Positions 8,226 to 16,345 of a DNA stretch of 64,000 nt are shown piece after piece. Under the pieces are notes generated by a model, which saw nothing but the letters and a program-made list of their open reading frames with translations, had not been told where the DNA came from and did no database searches. The position numbers were made by a program, and so were the translations under genes. The DNA is taken from positions 62,001 to 126,000 of the forward strand of contig NZ_JAFVME010000008.1 of assembly GCF_018492665.1 (NCBI RefSeq). The letters are read 5' to 3'. Source of the DNA: Pedobacter sp. B4-66. GTDB taxonomy: Bacteria; Bacteroidota; Bacteroidia; Sphingobacteriales; Sphingobacteriaceae. Positions within the stretch are counted from its first letter, which is position 1; each line of letters begins with the position of its first letter.

Positions 8226-9881
8226 TCAGTTTTTGTTTGGCGTATTTGTATAGATTGGAGGTGGCAAAACATACAGAGCATCCCGATCTTGTGAGGGGTT
8301 TAGCGATTTGGAATCAAGGTCTCCGTACCAATATACCGTAGAGGAATAATCAACGACCCCACCATCCCAGCTGATAAGTTCAAATTCAAGCTTTAAATTC
8401 TTTTTAAATGGTATGACATCCAGATTTCTTGTTCTTAGAAAGGTATTGTATCCTCGAGACGCTTCATCATCTTCTCGCGGTGCACCACCGAATGGTAAAA
8501 AGTATACATGTATGGGAGCAAAAGTAGTATTGTAGTAATCCTCAGTCCCGCAACCGAAATGTGAAGGAAACTTTTCGTCGTCTACCCAGATATGTTCATC
8601 ACCTTCGCCGTACCAGCGTTTGCTGTAATTATAAAGAGACAACAAGTCCCCTTTAAAAATACCTCTTCCAACAAGGCTGGCATTGTTATAATCCAATCCT
8701 TTATTCGTCTCCAGTTTATTTTCCTGGCGCCATGCTGCATGAAAGTAAAGGGTGTTTTCTTTCCATTTCCAATCACTGACATTTGCCGAAAGGCTAACTT
8801 TGGCATCATACTCGGAAATGTTTTCAAGCGCTATAGTTGCAGATTTTTGATATGGCATTGTGAATCGCATGGTCACGTTACCCTTTCCGTCAGCAGTTAA
8901 ATACCAGCTGTCCACCTTTGGGGCACCCATCCCTGCGCCCGAAAAATCACTTAGCGGCGCCCTTACAGTTTCTGTTCCATCAAATGTAGCCTTGACAATT
9001 AAACCGCGCATCAGCTGGCCATAATCTTCGGGTCTGAATCCATTGATTTTAAAACTCAAGGTACGGATGGCCTTTGCACCATCTGGAAGCTTCAGCTTCA
9101 CGACTGAGCCTTTGGTCATTTTTTTTGAAATACTTGTTGCACCCATGGAGTAGGCCGTCGGATTCAATAGCGTCGTGGAGATTTTATCGACCTTCGATTG
9201 GAGCTCACTTGCATCCTCAATGGTAAACGTTTTCACGGGGGTTCCCGGAGCGTATGTCCTATAGTTTGCATGGAAGTAATGAGGACGGTTAAGGTCATCT
9301 ACCGTAATCTTACACCTTTTGCTATAGGGTATAGGGTAATAAAATGAACTTCCCTGGGTGGTTGCATAATGTTCGTGTTTATATAGCAATCCTGCTGGTA
9401 CCTGTACAGGAAAACGAGCGATGTCATAAGCAGGAATAACTATCCGCGCTTCCGGTTCATCGTCAAAATATAATCTCAAATTTGTACCAACGGCCTTACC
9501 CGTAGTAATTATACGCGTCAACACACCTGGCCCTAACTGATCAAAAAGTACTTTTTCAACTCGCCCTTGATTAGCCTCATATCTGATAAAACCCGCTCCG
9601 TCATCATTGGCATGCCATGACGAGGTACCTGGAAGCACGGAACGTCTGTCGTAACTGGTCTGCAGTTTGGAGGTATAATAGGGCTCAGGAAAAACTACAT
9701 CGCTTTCAACAGAGGTCATCTCCTCTAAAAGTGTAGCGAGTGTAACCTCTTGATGTGGTTTAACCCCCATTTGAGCATAAGAATCTAAACCCATTACAAG
9801 TATTAAAATAAGGGCAGGAATTTTGACCTTAAGCACATTAGCTATAGGCTGTTTGAATCTTCTTTTTATAAAACTGTTCAT
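8226..9881 (-). CDS. DUF2961 / GH172 family glycoside hydrolase, exported
   Basis: A 551-residue secreted protein with signal peptide ending near SYAQ (about residue 37). The body carries DUF2961 hallmarks: an N-terminal GAGFIRYE segment, the strand-rich jelly-roll core and the strictly patterned GCGTEDYYN motif near residue 440. DUF2961 is now GH172; its founding enzyme acts on difructose dianhydride I and related alpha-fructofuranosides, and other members act on D-arabinofuranose glycans. The substrate here is not predictable from sequence alone. No SusC/SusD pair is adjacent. Two near-identical palindromes lie 116-239 bases upstream of the start, suggesting control by a LacI/GalR-type repressor that is not in the window. 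Confidence 0.88.
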   Translation of the reverse strand: MNSFIKRRFKQPIANVLKVKIPALILILVMGLDSYAQMGVKPHQEVTLATLLEEMTSVESDVVFPEPYYTSKLQTSYDRRSVLPGTSSWHANDDGAGFIRYEANQGRVEKVLFDQLGPGVLTRIITTGKAVGTNLRLYFDDEPEARIVIPAYDIARFPVQVPAGLLYKHEHYATTQGSSFYYPIPYSKRCKITVDDLNRPHYFHANYRTYAPGTPVKTFTIEDASELQSKVDKISTTLLNPTAYSMGATSISKKMTKGSVVKLKLPDGAKAIRTLSFKINGFRPEDYGQLMRGLIVKATFDGTETVRAPLSDFSGAGMGAPKVDSWYLTADGKGNVTMRFTMPYQKSATIALENISEYDAKVSLSANVSDWKWKENTLYFHAAWRQENKLETNKGLDYNNASLVGRGIFKGDLLSLYNYSKRWYGEGDEHIWVDDEKFPSHFGCGTEDYYNTTFAPIHVYFLPFGGAPREDDEASRGYNTFLRTRNLDVIPFKKNLKLEFELISWDGGVVDYSSTVYWYGDLDSKSLNPSQDRDALYVLPPPIYTNTPNKN

Positions 9882-9996
9882 TTATATGTGGTTATTATTT
9901 TTATTTTCTGCAGGCTGATTACTTTTCCTTTTGTCTATAGAAGGTAAAGGAGATGGTCATCTTAATCACTCTTTATAATTACACGAATCAAGCCTT

Positions 9997-10016
9997 TATT
10001 TTAATCGTTTAAAGTA
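9997..10016 (-). promoter_or_regulatory. Operator-like palindrome, copy 1
   Basis: Read on the minus strand it is TACTTTAAACGATTAAAATA, matching the copy at 10101-10120 in 19 of 20 positions. The central CG with A/T arms is typical of LacI/GalR-family operators. It lies 116 bases upstream of the GH172 start. Confidence 0.6.
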
Positions 10017-10100
10017 CAAACTAAAAAAAATTACTCTTTGGAGGAATGTTCAATAATTAATTCTGCTTCCAGATTTTCCTTCCTGACAAACAATGATAAT

Positions 10101-10120
10101 TACTTTAAACGATTAAAGTA
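10101..10120. promoter_or_regulatory. Operator-like palindrome, copy 2 (perfect arms)
   Basis: TACTTTAA-ACGA-TTAAAGTA: two perfect 8-bp arms around a 4-bp centre. Copy 1 lies 104 bp away, about ten helical turns, which would allow repressor looping. No divergent intact gene is present, so GH172 is the likely target. Confidence 0.65.
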
Positions 10121-10269
10121 ATTATTTTTTTTATTTCTTTAAAAAAAAATGACCATTTCGCCATTATTGTTGTATTACCACAAAAACTGTTTTTACAAAA
10201 AAAATGTATCTAAGCAAAACATCAATCTTTTATACGGAAATTATTTTACGTCTACAGAGAAAATCTCGT

Positions 10270-10422
10270 TCAGATTTTTGTGACATCTATTGCACTTACG
10301 ATACTGTTTGTGTTAAAAAAAATGTAGTGTATCAACGCAGCAAGTAATCCCGTCGCAGGAATGGTCAGTATCCAGGCATAGATATAGGAATCGTTACCCC
10401 CCAAAATGGTATTGTGGCAGTT
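10270..10422 (-). pseudogene. Fragment of a PiT-like phosphate transporter (C-terminus)
   Basis: On the minus strand an open stretch of about 50 codons encodes a membrane helix with the pattern GGNDSYIYAWILTIPATG and ends in TGA at 10270-10272. It resembles the last transmembrane helix of inorganic phosphate transporters (PiT family). It is cut off upstream by a TAA near 10423 and has no start or remaining domains, so it is a remnant. Family call rests on a short segment and could be another transporter type. Confidence 0.45.
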
Positions 10423-10473
10423 TTAGCCAATTCCCCGGATGCAATTCGGATAGTATGTTATCCAATAATCAGT

Positions 10474-10632
10474 TTATGCATGGTCCGACTTATGCTTTTC
10501 TGGCTTGATCTCCGAATCGATCATTTCCTTTTCCATTTTTTTCTTATCCTTGTTATTCTTTCGGATCAGGAAAATGATGAATACCACAAAAGCTATGAAT
10601 ACTGGAACTGCAATGGTGTAGTTAATTTCCAT
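10474..10632 (-). CDS. Small single-helix membrane protein
   Basis: A 52-residue protein starting at ATG 10632. An upstream in-frame extension exists but lacks any protein-like character. Residues about 6-23 form one hydrophobic helix (IAVPVFIAFVVFIIFLI), followed by a highly charged lysine-rich tail (RKNNKDKKKMEKEM) ending EKHKSDHA. Small proteins of this plan, with one helix and a KxxxxE tail, are common in Pedobacter and relatives. The start with NYTIAVP is typical of them as far as I recall. Function unknown. It is flanked by decayed genes but appears intact. Confidence 0.65.
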   Translation of the reverse strand: MEINYTIAVPVFIAFVVFIIFLIRKNNKDKKKMEKEMIDSEIKPEKHKSDHA

Positions 10633-10803
10633 AATAAAAAACGGATAAATGGAGCCAAATAGTTTTGTTTCTATTGTAAAGGTAACAAGTCTATATGAAC
10701 TTAAAGTTACGAAATAAAATACAGAACAAATAAAACAACCAAACCTAATGAATTGATTACTAGTTCGTTTACAACACACCCGTCTTTAAGCTCCAATTGT
10801 AGA

Positions 10804-10985
10804 TTACTTCTGTTTTTGCATATTGAACCTACTCAATGTTTCTCTTGACACCCCAAGATAAGCCGCAATCATCGATTTAGTTACCCTTTGAAAAAGGGTC
10901 GGATACTGTTCATAGAGCTCAATTTTATGCATTTCGCTACAAAGTCTATTCTTATCGGAAGCAGAGAGATAAAGTGGGAATGATG
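10804..10985 (-). pseudogene. C-terminal fragment of a Crp/Fnr-family regulator
   Basis: The minus strand encodes about 60 residues ending in TTA at 10804-10806 (TAA). The sequence YPTLFQRVTKSMIAAYLGVSRETLSRF is the helix-turn-helix end of Crp/Fnr-type regulators, which in Bacteroidota typically reads YPxLxQRVPQxxIASYLGxxPExLSR. The cyclic-nucleotide-binding part is missing, and an in-frame TGA lies just upstream (about 10986), so it is a truncated remnant. Confidence 0.7.
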
Positions 10986-11186
10986 TCAGATCTCAAAAAA
11001 CAACAAGCCTATGCCCAAATCAATAAGCAGCCGTAAAGTAGGGAAAATGGTATTCCCCCATTCATAGCATCCCAGAACTAGAAAATGTACTAAAACATCA
11101 AATAAACGAACTCGACAATTAGATGATTTAAGCTAAGACATTATTCACATAAATTTAACGATAAACAATAAGCTACTTAATCTCCT

Positions 11187-11609
11187 ATGGATAACTTGAG
11201 GCTATTAATCTTATTTGACATGAAAGCAAACACTGGTGAGATAGTTGAACTAGTTATTCGACGTAAAAATATTAATATAAGTAAATTATCACGTCGAATG
11301 GAGGTAAACCGCAGTACGTTGTACAGCTGGTTTAAACAAAAGCAGCTCCCTATTGAAGTCATCCGAGCAATAGGAAAGGCCATAGATCATGATTTTTCTG
11401 AGGAATTTCGAGATGAATTTAATAAGAGGGGATCGTCCGACATCGGACATAGCCCTCTAAATCCTGCGACTATTGAACAGGATAATAATCAAGAGATTGT
11501 TACTTACTGGATGCAAAAATATATCATCTTACTAGAGGAATATAATGCAGCCGTTAACCACTTACATAAAATTAGTCCTAAACAAATTAAACCGATGAAG
11601 TCTGCTTAA
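11187..11609 (+). CDS. Helix-turn-helix DNA-binding protein
   Basis: A 140-residue protein (129 if it starts at ATG 11220, which begins MKANTGEIVE and may be the better start). The N-terminal half holds an XRE/Cro-like helix-turn-helix: IVELVIRRKNINISKLSRRM, then EVNRSTLYSWFKQKQLP as the recognition helix. The C-terminal half is predicted helical (VTYWMQKYIILLEEYNAAVNHL) and may serve for dimerisation. It has no recognised enzyme domain. It stands alone among decayed genes; its target is unknown. Confidence 0.7.
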   Translation: MDNLRLLILFDMKANTGEIVELVIRRKNINISKLSRRMEVNRSTLYSWFKQKQLPIEVIRAIGKAIDHDFSEEFRDEFNKRGSSDIGHSPLNPATIEQDNNQEIVTYWMQKYIILLEEYNAAVNHLHKISPKQIKPMKSA

Positions 11610-11610
11610 G

Positions 11611-11967
11611 ATCAAGCGCCCATTTACACTGATAAAGACTTCTCTAGAGGATGATGTAAACACAACAAAAGTTGTGTTAAATAAACAAGACGGGCCTGCA
11701 ATTCTGGTAGGACATTCCTGGGGAGGCGCGGTAATTACAGAAGCAGGTAATCATCCTAAAATAACCGCCCTGGTCTATATCGCTGCTTTCTAGCCTGACA
11801 ATGGAGAAGCTGATTTCATGTATGCTTCACAGGGCGCTTTCTATGCCAAAGGTTTTACTACCCCTATTAATCATGCCGCCTGGAGAGATAAACCGGCTTA
11901 TGGATTAATCGCAACTGAAGGAAAAAGTATTACATCTGAAATTCAACACACCTTGTACAACCGCTAA
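11611..11967 (+). pseudogene. Alpha/beta hydrolase remnant with in-frame TAG and deletions
   Basis: Reading from about 11611, codons give SLEDDVNTTKVVLNKQDGP, then the nucleophile elbow LVGHSWGGAVITEAG (GxSxG), then VYIAAF, a TAG stop at 11791-11793, and PDNGEADF in the same frame, followed by FYAKGFTTP, AAWRDKPAYGLIATEGK and a final TAA at 11965-11967. This is the pattern of small alpha/beta hydrolases of the type VGHSYGGxVITEA...YVAAFxPDxGE. The N-terminal third, the segment between the GEADF and FTTP parts and the catalytic His end are missing, so it is a degraded gene and not a single sequencing error. Confidence 0.8.
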
Positions 11968-11986
11968 GTGATCGTTCAAGATTTCT

Positions 11987-12226
11987 TTAAAAGTGATGCT
12001 TTGATTTATAGGTTCCCAAAAGACCAAGGATATCATCCTGACTAACCAGGGCAGGATTATTGAACTGCTTATCCAAAAGGTATGTTGGGATATCCAAAGA
12101 ACCTCCTGTTGTGATCACAGAAATACCTCCGTTTATCTTTTTATAAGACTGGTAATCACCAATTCCAGGATCAAATTCCTGGGCTCTAATCAACAGCTCG
12201 TAAATGACATATACAGAGAATTGCAT
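11987..12226 (-). CDS. Hypothetical short ORF, possibly a remnant
   Basis: A 79-residue reading frame from ATG 12226. Parts read like real protein (EFDPGIGDYQSYKKINGGISVITTGG) but I recognise no family, signal peptide or membrane segment. Its position between a broken hydrolase and a non-coding stretch makes a truncated gene as likely as an intact one. Confidence 0.35.
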   Translation of the reverse strand: MQFSVYVIYELLIRAQEFDPGIGDYQSYKKINGGISVITTGGSLDIPTYLLDKQFNNPALVSQDDILGLLGTYKSKHHF

Positions 12227-12516
12227 GCCATAAAATTACATGATTAAACCCACATTAAATTATACTGTCTTGTAAAGTTATATACGCATAAGACCTTTAA
12301 AGAAACCTGTTTTCTATCTTACAGTTTTCAGTATTTCAATATTTCGGCCTCATTTATACTTGCCGCGCAGAACCCCATAACAAAATGTTATACAACTATT
12401 TAAACATGAAAATATTTTCAGATGATTAAATGGGTTAAGTGAGCAATTTTTAGCACTTCCATTATGATAAACTCAAAAACAAACACAACATATTCATTTT
12501 CGGCTATATACAATAA

Positions 12517-12555
12517 AACCGGAAAGGTGATCTAAAAACAATCACTTTTCCGGTT
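12517..12555 (-). terminator. Terminator-like hairpin
   Basis: 12517-12531 pairs with 12541-12555 (15 bp with one G-T pair, 9-base loop). On the minus strand it is followed by TTTTATTG, so it would stop minus-strand transcripts coming from the GH92 gene about 350 bases upstream. Confidence 0.5.
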
Positions 12556-12699
12556 CTGCGGGGTATCCGGGGGGGCCATTAGAACACCTAGAAGTGATTT
12601 TAGCCATCATTAGAGAGGTTTACAAGGAAAAATAAAAGATCATTAGATCATAAATACTTTTTATGTCGGTCGGAAGTTCCGCTAACAGAGATCATTCGA

Positions 12700-12779
12700 T
12701 TCTGTTCCAATTAGACCAGCTTTGTAAAGTAGTACAATATATAGAATAATCGGAATTGTTAGTACTTCAAAGGCACTTA
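12700..12779. repeat. Decayed repeat, left copy
   Basis: TTCTGTTCCAATTAGACCAG (12700-12719) and, after an indel, a second block at 12755-12779 match the copy at 19708-19765 almost base for base. On the minus strand both copies encode similar hydrophobic tails (LSAFEVLTIP here), so they may be the 3' ends of a duplicated membrane-protein gene. Confidence 0.7.
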
Positions 12780-12905
12780 GTGAGTGGTCAATTTTTCAGA
12801 GAATAAAATGAGATAATCAATCCAGTATCTCCAGGTTTTTAAATTTCAACAAGATCAATATATACCTGACTTTGAATAAGCTTTTAAAAAGGCCAAATGA
12901 TTACA

Positions 12906-15269
12906 TTATTTAATACCCCAATGCTTATTGGGTTTCGGTCCTAATTCAATTTCGAGATAACCTCCGCTAAAAAATTTTTCTATCGGAAATTCGAAACTAT
13001 TCCATTTTTCACCATTCAATTTGGTCTGTTGGATATAGATATCATCAGGATTTGATTTCTGAACGACAATATCAAATGTCTTCATTTTCTTGGCCTCATC
13101 ACGAGCTGGGAATCGTAGCTTAATACTGTCGAATACAGGGCTTGTGATTTCCAATTTCGGATCTTTGCCAACAGCCCCTTGAATATCAAATAAACCCACA
13201 GCCATTAAGACTCCCAGTGCTCCCATTTGCCCTTGATCTTCATCACCGTTATACCCGCTGTAGGGATCAGTTCCCCCAAATGATAACTCCTTAACTTGCC
13301 TTACCCAATACTGTGTTTTCCAGGGCGCTTTAGCATGGCTAAAAAGGTGAGCTAAATGGCAGGACGGCTGATTCTCATAGTCTATCCATACGGCCGCGTG
13401 TTCACCATGTGGAGTCACAAATCGATCGGGTTGTGTTTTCAAAAAATTAGAGTCAAGTTTCGCAACAAATGACTTATTTCCCCCCATCGCTGTAATCAAA
13501 CCATTCATGTCTTGTGGTACATAATAGGAATAGATAGCAGAATTACCTTCGATAAACCCTGGTGAATTAAATTTACTTCCTTTAAGCACTATGGGAGAAA
13601 ACCCTTCCATCCATTCACCCGAAATATGACGTTGGCGTGCCCAACCTACTTTTGGGTCAAAAACATTTTTCCAATTCGTGGCTCTGGCTTTAAACAACTT
13701 AGCATCTGCACTATTTCCCATTAATTCAGCCATTGATGCAAGACACCAATCCTGATAAGCATATTCTAATGTCATTGATGTGCCCCCTCTATGAAAACCA
13801 TCACCCCGGTCTTTAATCTCAACCGGGACATAGCCCAGGTCGATATACCAATCCATACCACCCCCAGCCGGAAAAGAGCCATATTCATAACCAGCACGAT
13901 CGCGTATTCCCCCTACAAATGCATTCTTCCTTGCGGCAGCATACGCTAACTGTAAATCGAACGTAGCCCTTCCTGTAGAAGTCAATGCAGCAAGAAGCGG
14001 TGTGGCATGATCGCCAACCATTACGTACGCATAATTGCCTCCCCATGAGGTACGTGCCATTGTGCCTGCGTTCCTATAGTAATCCAGAAATGTTTCAGCC
14101 ATCCAGTTTCCATATTCAGGATAAACAAGAGACCATAAAATATTTAAATTCCACTGCGTTCCCCAAAGCCCGTCTCCATCCAAAAAGGGTCTTGTGGGTT
14201 TCCCTTCCTGATCAAGCGGCAGCTGGCGAATAACAGGTTGAGGGCCTGTCCAGTCAGTATAAGAACCGTCAACATCACTTGCAATTCGCTTCGATGCAGT
14301 ATGCATCAGATCCGTGTAAAGCTTCACCTGTTGCTTGTGAGTGCCTCCTGTTACCTCGATTCTTCCCAAATAGTCATTCCAAGCGTTCTGTGCTTGAGCA
14401 ACAACTTGTTCAAAGTTCCAATGGCCTAACTCTGCTTTCATATTCATGCGCGCATGTTGAGTACTAACATAAGAAATAGCTACTTTGGTAAGAATCTGCT
14501 CCCCCTTCTGCATATCTTTGTAAGTAACAAATACACCGCTACCCTCTCCTTCTACAATGTTGGCTTCAGCTTCAACCATAATAGCTTCCTTCTTAGGGTC
14601 AGTTTTTTTCCAACCTGAGAAATGAGCAAATGGTTTATCAAATTTTGCAACGAAATAAACGATAAAGGGCTTTTTCCTTCTCAGTGTAGGTGCCATAATC
14701 GAATATCCTTCCAACTCATAATCATTTATTTTTTTTGTGAATGAATAAGACATTTTTACAGGCCCCAAAGGAGCGCCTAAATCAAGTAGGATGTGAGCAT
14801 CCGATGACTGTGGAAACGAATACCGGTGCATACCTACCCGATTGGTAGCGGTAAGTTCCGCCGTGATCCCATATTCCTCTAGAAATACTTTATGATATCC
14901 TAATTTAACAATTTCCTTCTCGTGGCTAAATAGCGATTTATGAGCATCTAAGCCCTTATTCCCTCTACATTCTCCAACAATTGGCATGATTGGAATACCT
15001 GCAGTTTGTGCATTATGAACGTGGGAGAAATTGAGAATATACTCATCTCCGTAACGATAACCTGCATCCCAAAGATTACCATGTTTCGTATCAGGACTTA
15101 ATGCAACCATACCAAAAGGATGTGTCGCCGAAATAAAGTAGTCAAATCGAGAATGATATGTATCGATCAGAGGATTTGCTAAATCCACCGGCCTCTCTTG
15201 CGAAAACGAGGATAAACATGTGCAGATGAGACATCCGCTTAATAAAAGTATATATCTAAAGTTGATCAT
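12906..15269 (-). CDS. GH92 family alpha-mannosidase, exported
   Basis: A 787-residue secreted glycosidase with a signal peptide ending about SSFSQ (residue 23). The N-terminal beta-sandwich begins NPLIDTYHSRFDYFISATHPFGMV, then GH92 hallmarks appear in order: SHVHNAQTAG near residue 80, LWGTQWNLNILWSL near 365, EGNSAIYSYYVPQDMNGL near 575 and the acidic catalytic-base region YSGYNGDEDQGQMGALGV near 685. GH92 enzymes are Ca2+-dependent exo-alpha-mannosidases acting on N-glycan and yeast-mannan linkages. Linkage preference cannot be read from sequence. It is downstream of the PhyH gene (53-base gap), probably one transcript with it. Confidence 0.93.
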   Translation of the reverse strand: MINFRYILLLSGCLICTCLSSFSQERPVDLANPLIDTYHSRFDYFISATHPFGMVALSPDTKHGNLWDAGYRYGDEYILNFSHVHNAQTAGIPIMPIVGECRGNKGLDAHKSLFSHEKEIVKLGYHKVFLEEYGITAELTATNRVGMHRYSFPQSSDAHILLDLGAPLGPVKMSYSFTKKINDYELEGYSIMAPTLRRKKPFIVYFVAKFDKPFAHFSGWKKTDPKKEAIMVEAEANIVEGEGSGVFVTYKDMQKGEQILTKVAISYVSTQHARMNMKAELGHWNFEQVVAQAQNAWNDYLGRIEVTGGTHKQQVKLYTDLMHTASKRIASDVDGSYTDWTGPQPVIRQLPLDQEGKPTRPFLDGDGLWGTQWNLNILWSLVYPEYGNWMAETFLDYYRNAGTMARTSWGGNYAYVMVGDHATPLLAALTSTGRATFDLQLAYAAARKNAFVGGIRDRAGYEYGSFPAGGGMDWYIDLGYVPVEIKDRGDGFHRGGTSMTLEYAYQDWCLASMAELMGNSADAKLFKARATNWKNVFDPKVGWARQRHISGEWMEGFSPIVLKGSKFNSPGFIEGNSAIYSYYVPQDMNGLITAMGGNKSFVAKLDSNFLKTQPDRFVTPHGEHAAVWIDYENQPSCHLAHLFSHAKAPWKTQYWVRQVKELSFGGTDPYSGYNGDEDQGQMGALGVLMAVGLFDIQGAVGKDPKLEITSPVFDSIKLRFPARDEAKKMKTFDIVVQKSNPDDIYIQQTKLNGEKWNSFEFPIEKFFSGGYLEIELGPKPNKHWGIK

Positions 15270-15322
15270 AATTACGAAAATTATTCAAAAACAGCACTAC
15301 TACACCAATCAAACCTAAGGTT

Positions 15323-16306
15323 TTAAGTATTGCTCCCTGAATTATAAAGCTCTTTATAGTTAACTTTAGGGATTCTCTTTCCTAATCCCTCCAACTCTTT
15401 ATCACCATCAAATAACAATGGAAAACAATTACCATCAAGTATCTTATCATGAGGCATATCAGGGAAACTTTTTAATGCATCTAGTCTTGAATAATCTTTT
15501 GTATTGCCCATAGTAAATGAACTCATTGCGTTAATTACCACTGCCCTTCTAGGTTGATCTGAATAATTTTCATAAGATCCATGCATCATAAGAGGATGAT
15601 GAAAACTAGCATAACCTTTTGGTAATTCATTAGGTAATCTTTTCTCAAAAGCCTCTAATTGCTCCTCAGTTAATATTTCTCTAACAGCATCCATACTACC
15701 AGTTAAACCGGAGATTGGGAGCAAGCCCCACTTATGGCTTCCTGGAACAAAATATAAACAACCATTTTTTATACTCGCATTATCCAAACCTATCCAGCAA
15801 GTGAGATGATGCATTGGTTTTGTAAATGTCCAATAAGAAAAATCCTGATGCCAGGCTACTACCCCACCATGTTTAGCTGGTTTGCAAAACAACTGATCAT
15901 GGAAAATCCTAAATGACTGGCCCAACAATTGATAAGCAGCCATACGATAGGCAGGTGACCATAATAAGTCATGAAAACCTGGAGTTATACGCCATGCACC
16001 TATTGCATGAAAAAGTACCTTTTCAGGATCTTCTGATTCATTGCTTTCATAATGATAAAATAACTTCTTTTTTTCTTCATCCAACGACTGGAGCACTAAA
16101 AGTTCCTCATTTAGCAGATCTACTTGTTCTGTGGTAAGAATCTTAATTCCACTAACAAATCCATCTCTTTCAAAAGCAGCAACCTGCTCCTCAGTTAACA
16201 TGTATTGCTCCCAGTCTTCAGCCGTTTTTGGCTGTTCAAACATGCTGCTTATCGGATTACTATAATCCGAAAAATCAATAGTTGATTTAGTGTTTATATT
16301 GTTCAT
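15323..16306 (-). CDS. Phytanoyl-CoA dioxygenase (PhyH) family protein
   Basis: A 327-residue Fe(II)/2-oxoglutarate dioxygenase without signal peptide, so cytoplasmic. The iron ligands are visible: HQD in VAWHQDFSYW (about residue 153-155) and the distal His in LMMHGSYENYS (about 239), followed by the Arg of QPRRAVV that binds 2-oxoglutarate. The core signature WIGLDNASIKNGCLYFVPGSHKWG is typical. PhyH proteins hydroxylate many small molecules (acyl-CoAs, ectoine, secondary metabolites). Its place between two exported glycosidases (GH92 53 bases downstream, GH 39 bases upstream) suggests it modifies a released sugar or aglycone; that is inference. Confidence 0.9.
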   Translation of the reverse strand: MNNINTKSTIDFSDYSNPISSMFEQPKTAEDWEQYMLTEEQVAAFERDGFVSGIKILTTEQVDLLNEELLVLQSLDEEKKKLFYHYESNESEDPEKVLFHAIGAWRITPGFHDLLWSPAYRMAAYQLLGQSFRIFHDQLFCKPAKHGGVVAWHQDFSYWTFTKPMHHLTCWIGLDNASIKNGCLYFVPGSHKWGLLPISGLTGSMDAVREILTEEQLEAFEKRLPNELPKGYASFHHPLMMHGSYENYSDQPRRAVVINAMSSFTMGNTKDYSRLDALKSFPDMPHDKILDGNCFPLLFDGDKELEGLGKRIPKVNYKELYNSGSNT

Positions 16307-16345
16307 ACTTATTGGCTTTAGGTTTAAGCTTGTAATTCCCTACAG

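Larger units (their letters stand above)
9882..10269. other. Regulatory intergenic region with paired palindromes and poly-A tracts
   Basis: This 388-bp stretch holds no gene. It contains two copies of the same 20-bp palindrome (9997-10016 and 10101-10120) in the upstream region of the GH172 gene, and several A/T tracts between 10120 and 10210. The right end runs into the decayed transporter fragment. Confidence 0.6.
12227..12905. other. 679-bp gap with terminator-like hairpin and decayed repeat
   Basis: No intact gene is visible. It holds the hairpin at 12517-12555, a short open stretch around 12565-12633 (ending LAIIREVYKEK) that could be the tail of a lost gene, and the repeat copy at 12700-12779 that also occurs at 19708-19765. 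Confidence 0.5.

Noticed and set aside
10414..10662. 82-codon plus-strand frame
   Set aside because: It covers the minus-strand 52-residue membrane protein, which has a convincing helix plus charged tail; the plus frame has no protein-like pattern.
12565..12633. Short open stretch ending EVILAIIREVYKEK
   Set aside because: It reads like a real protein tail but is only about 20 codons long with no start, so no gene call is possible.
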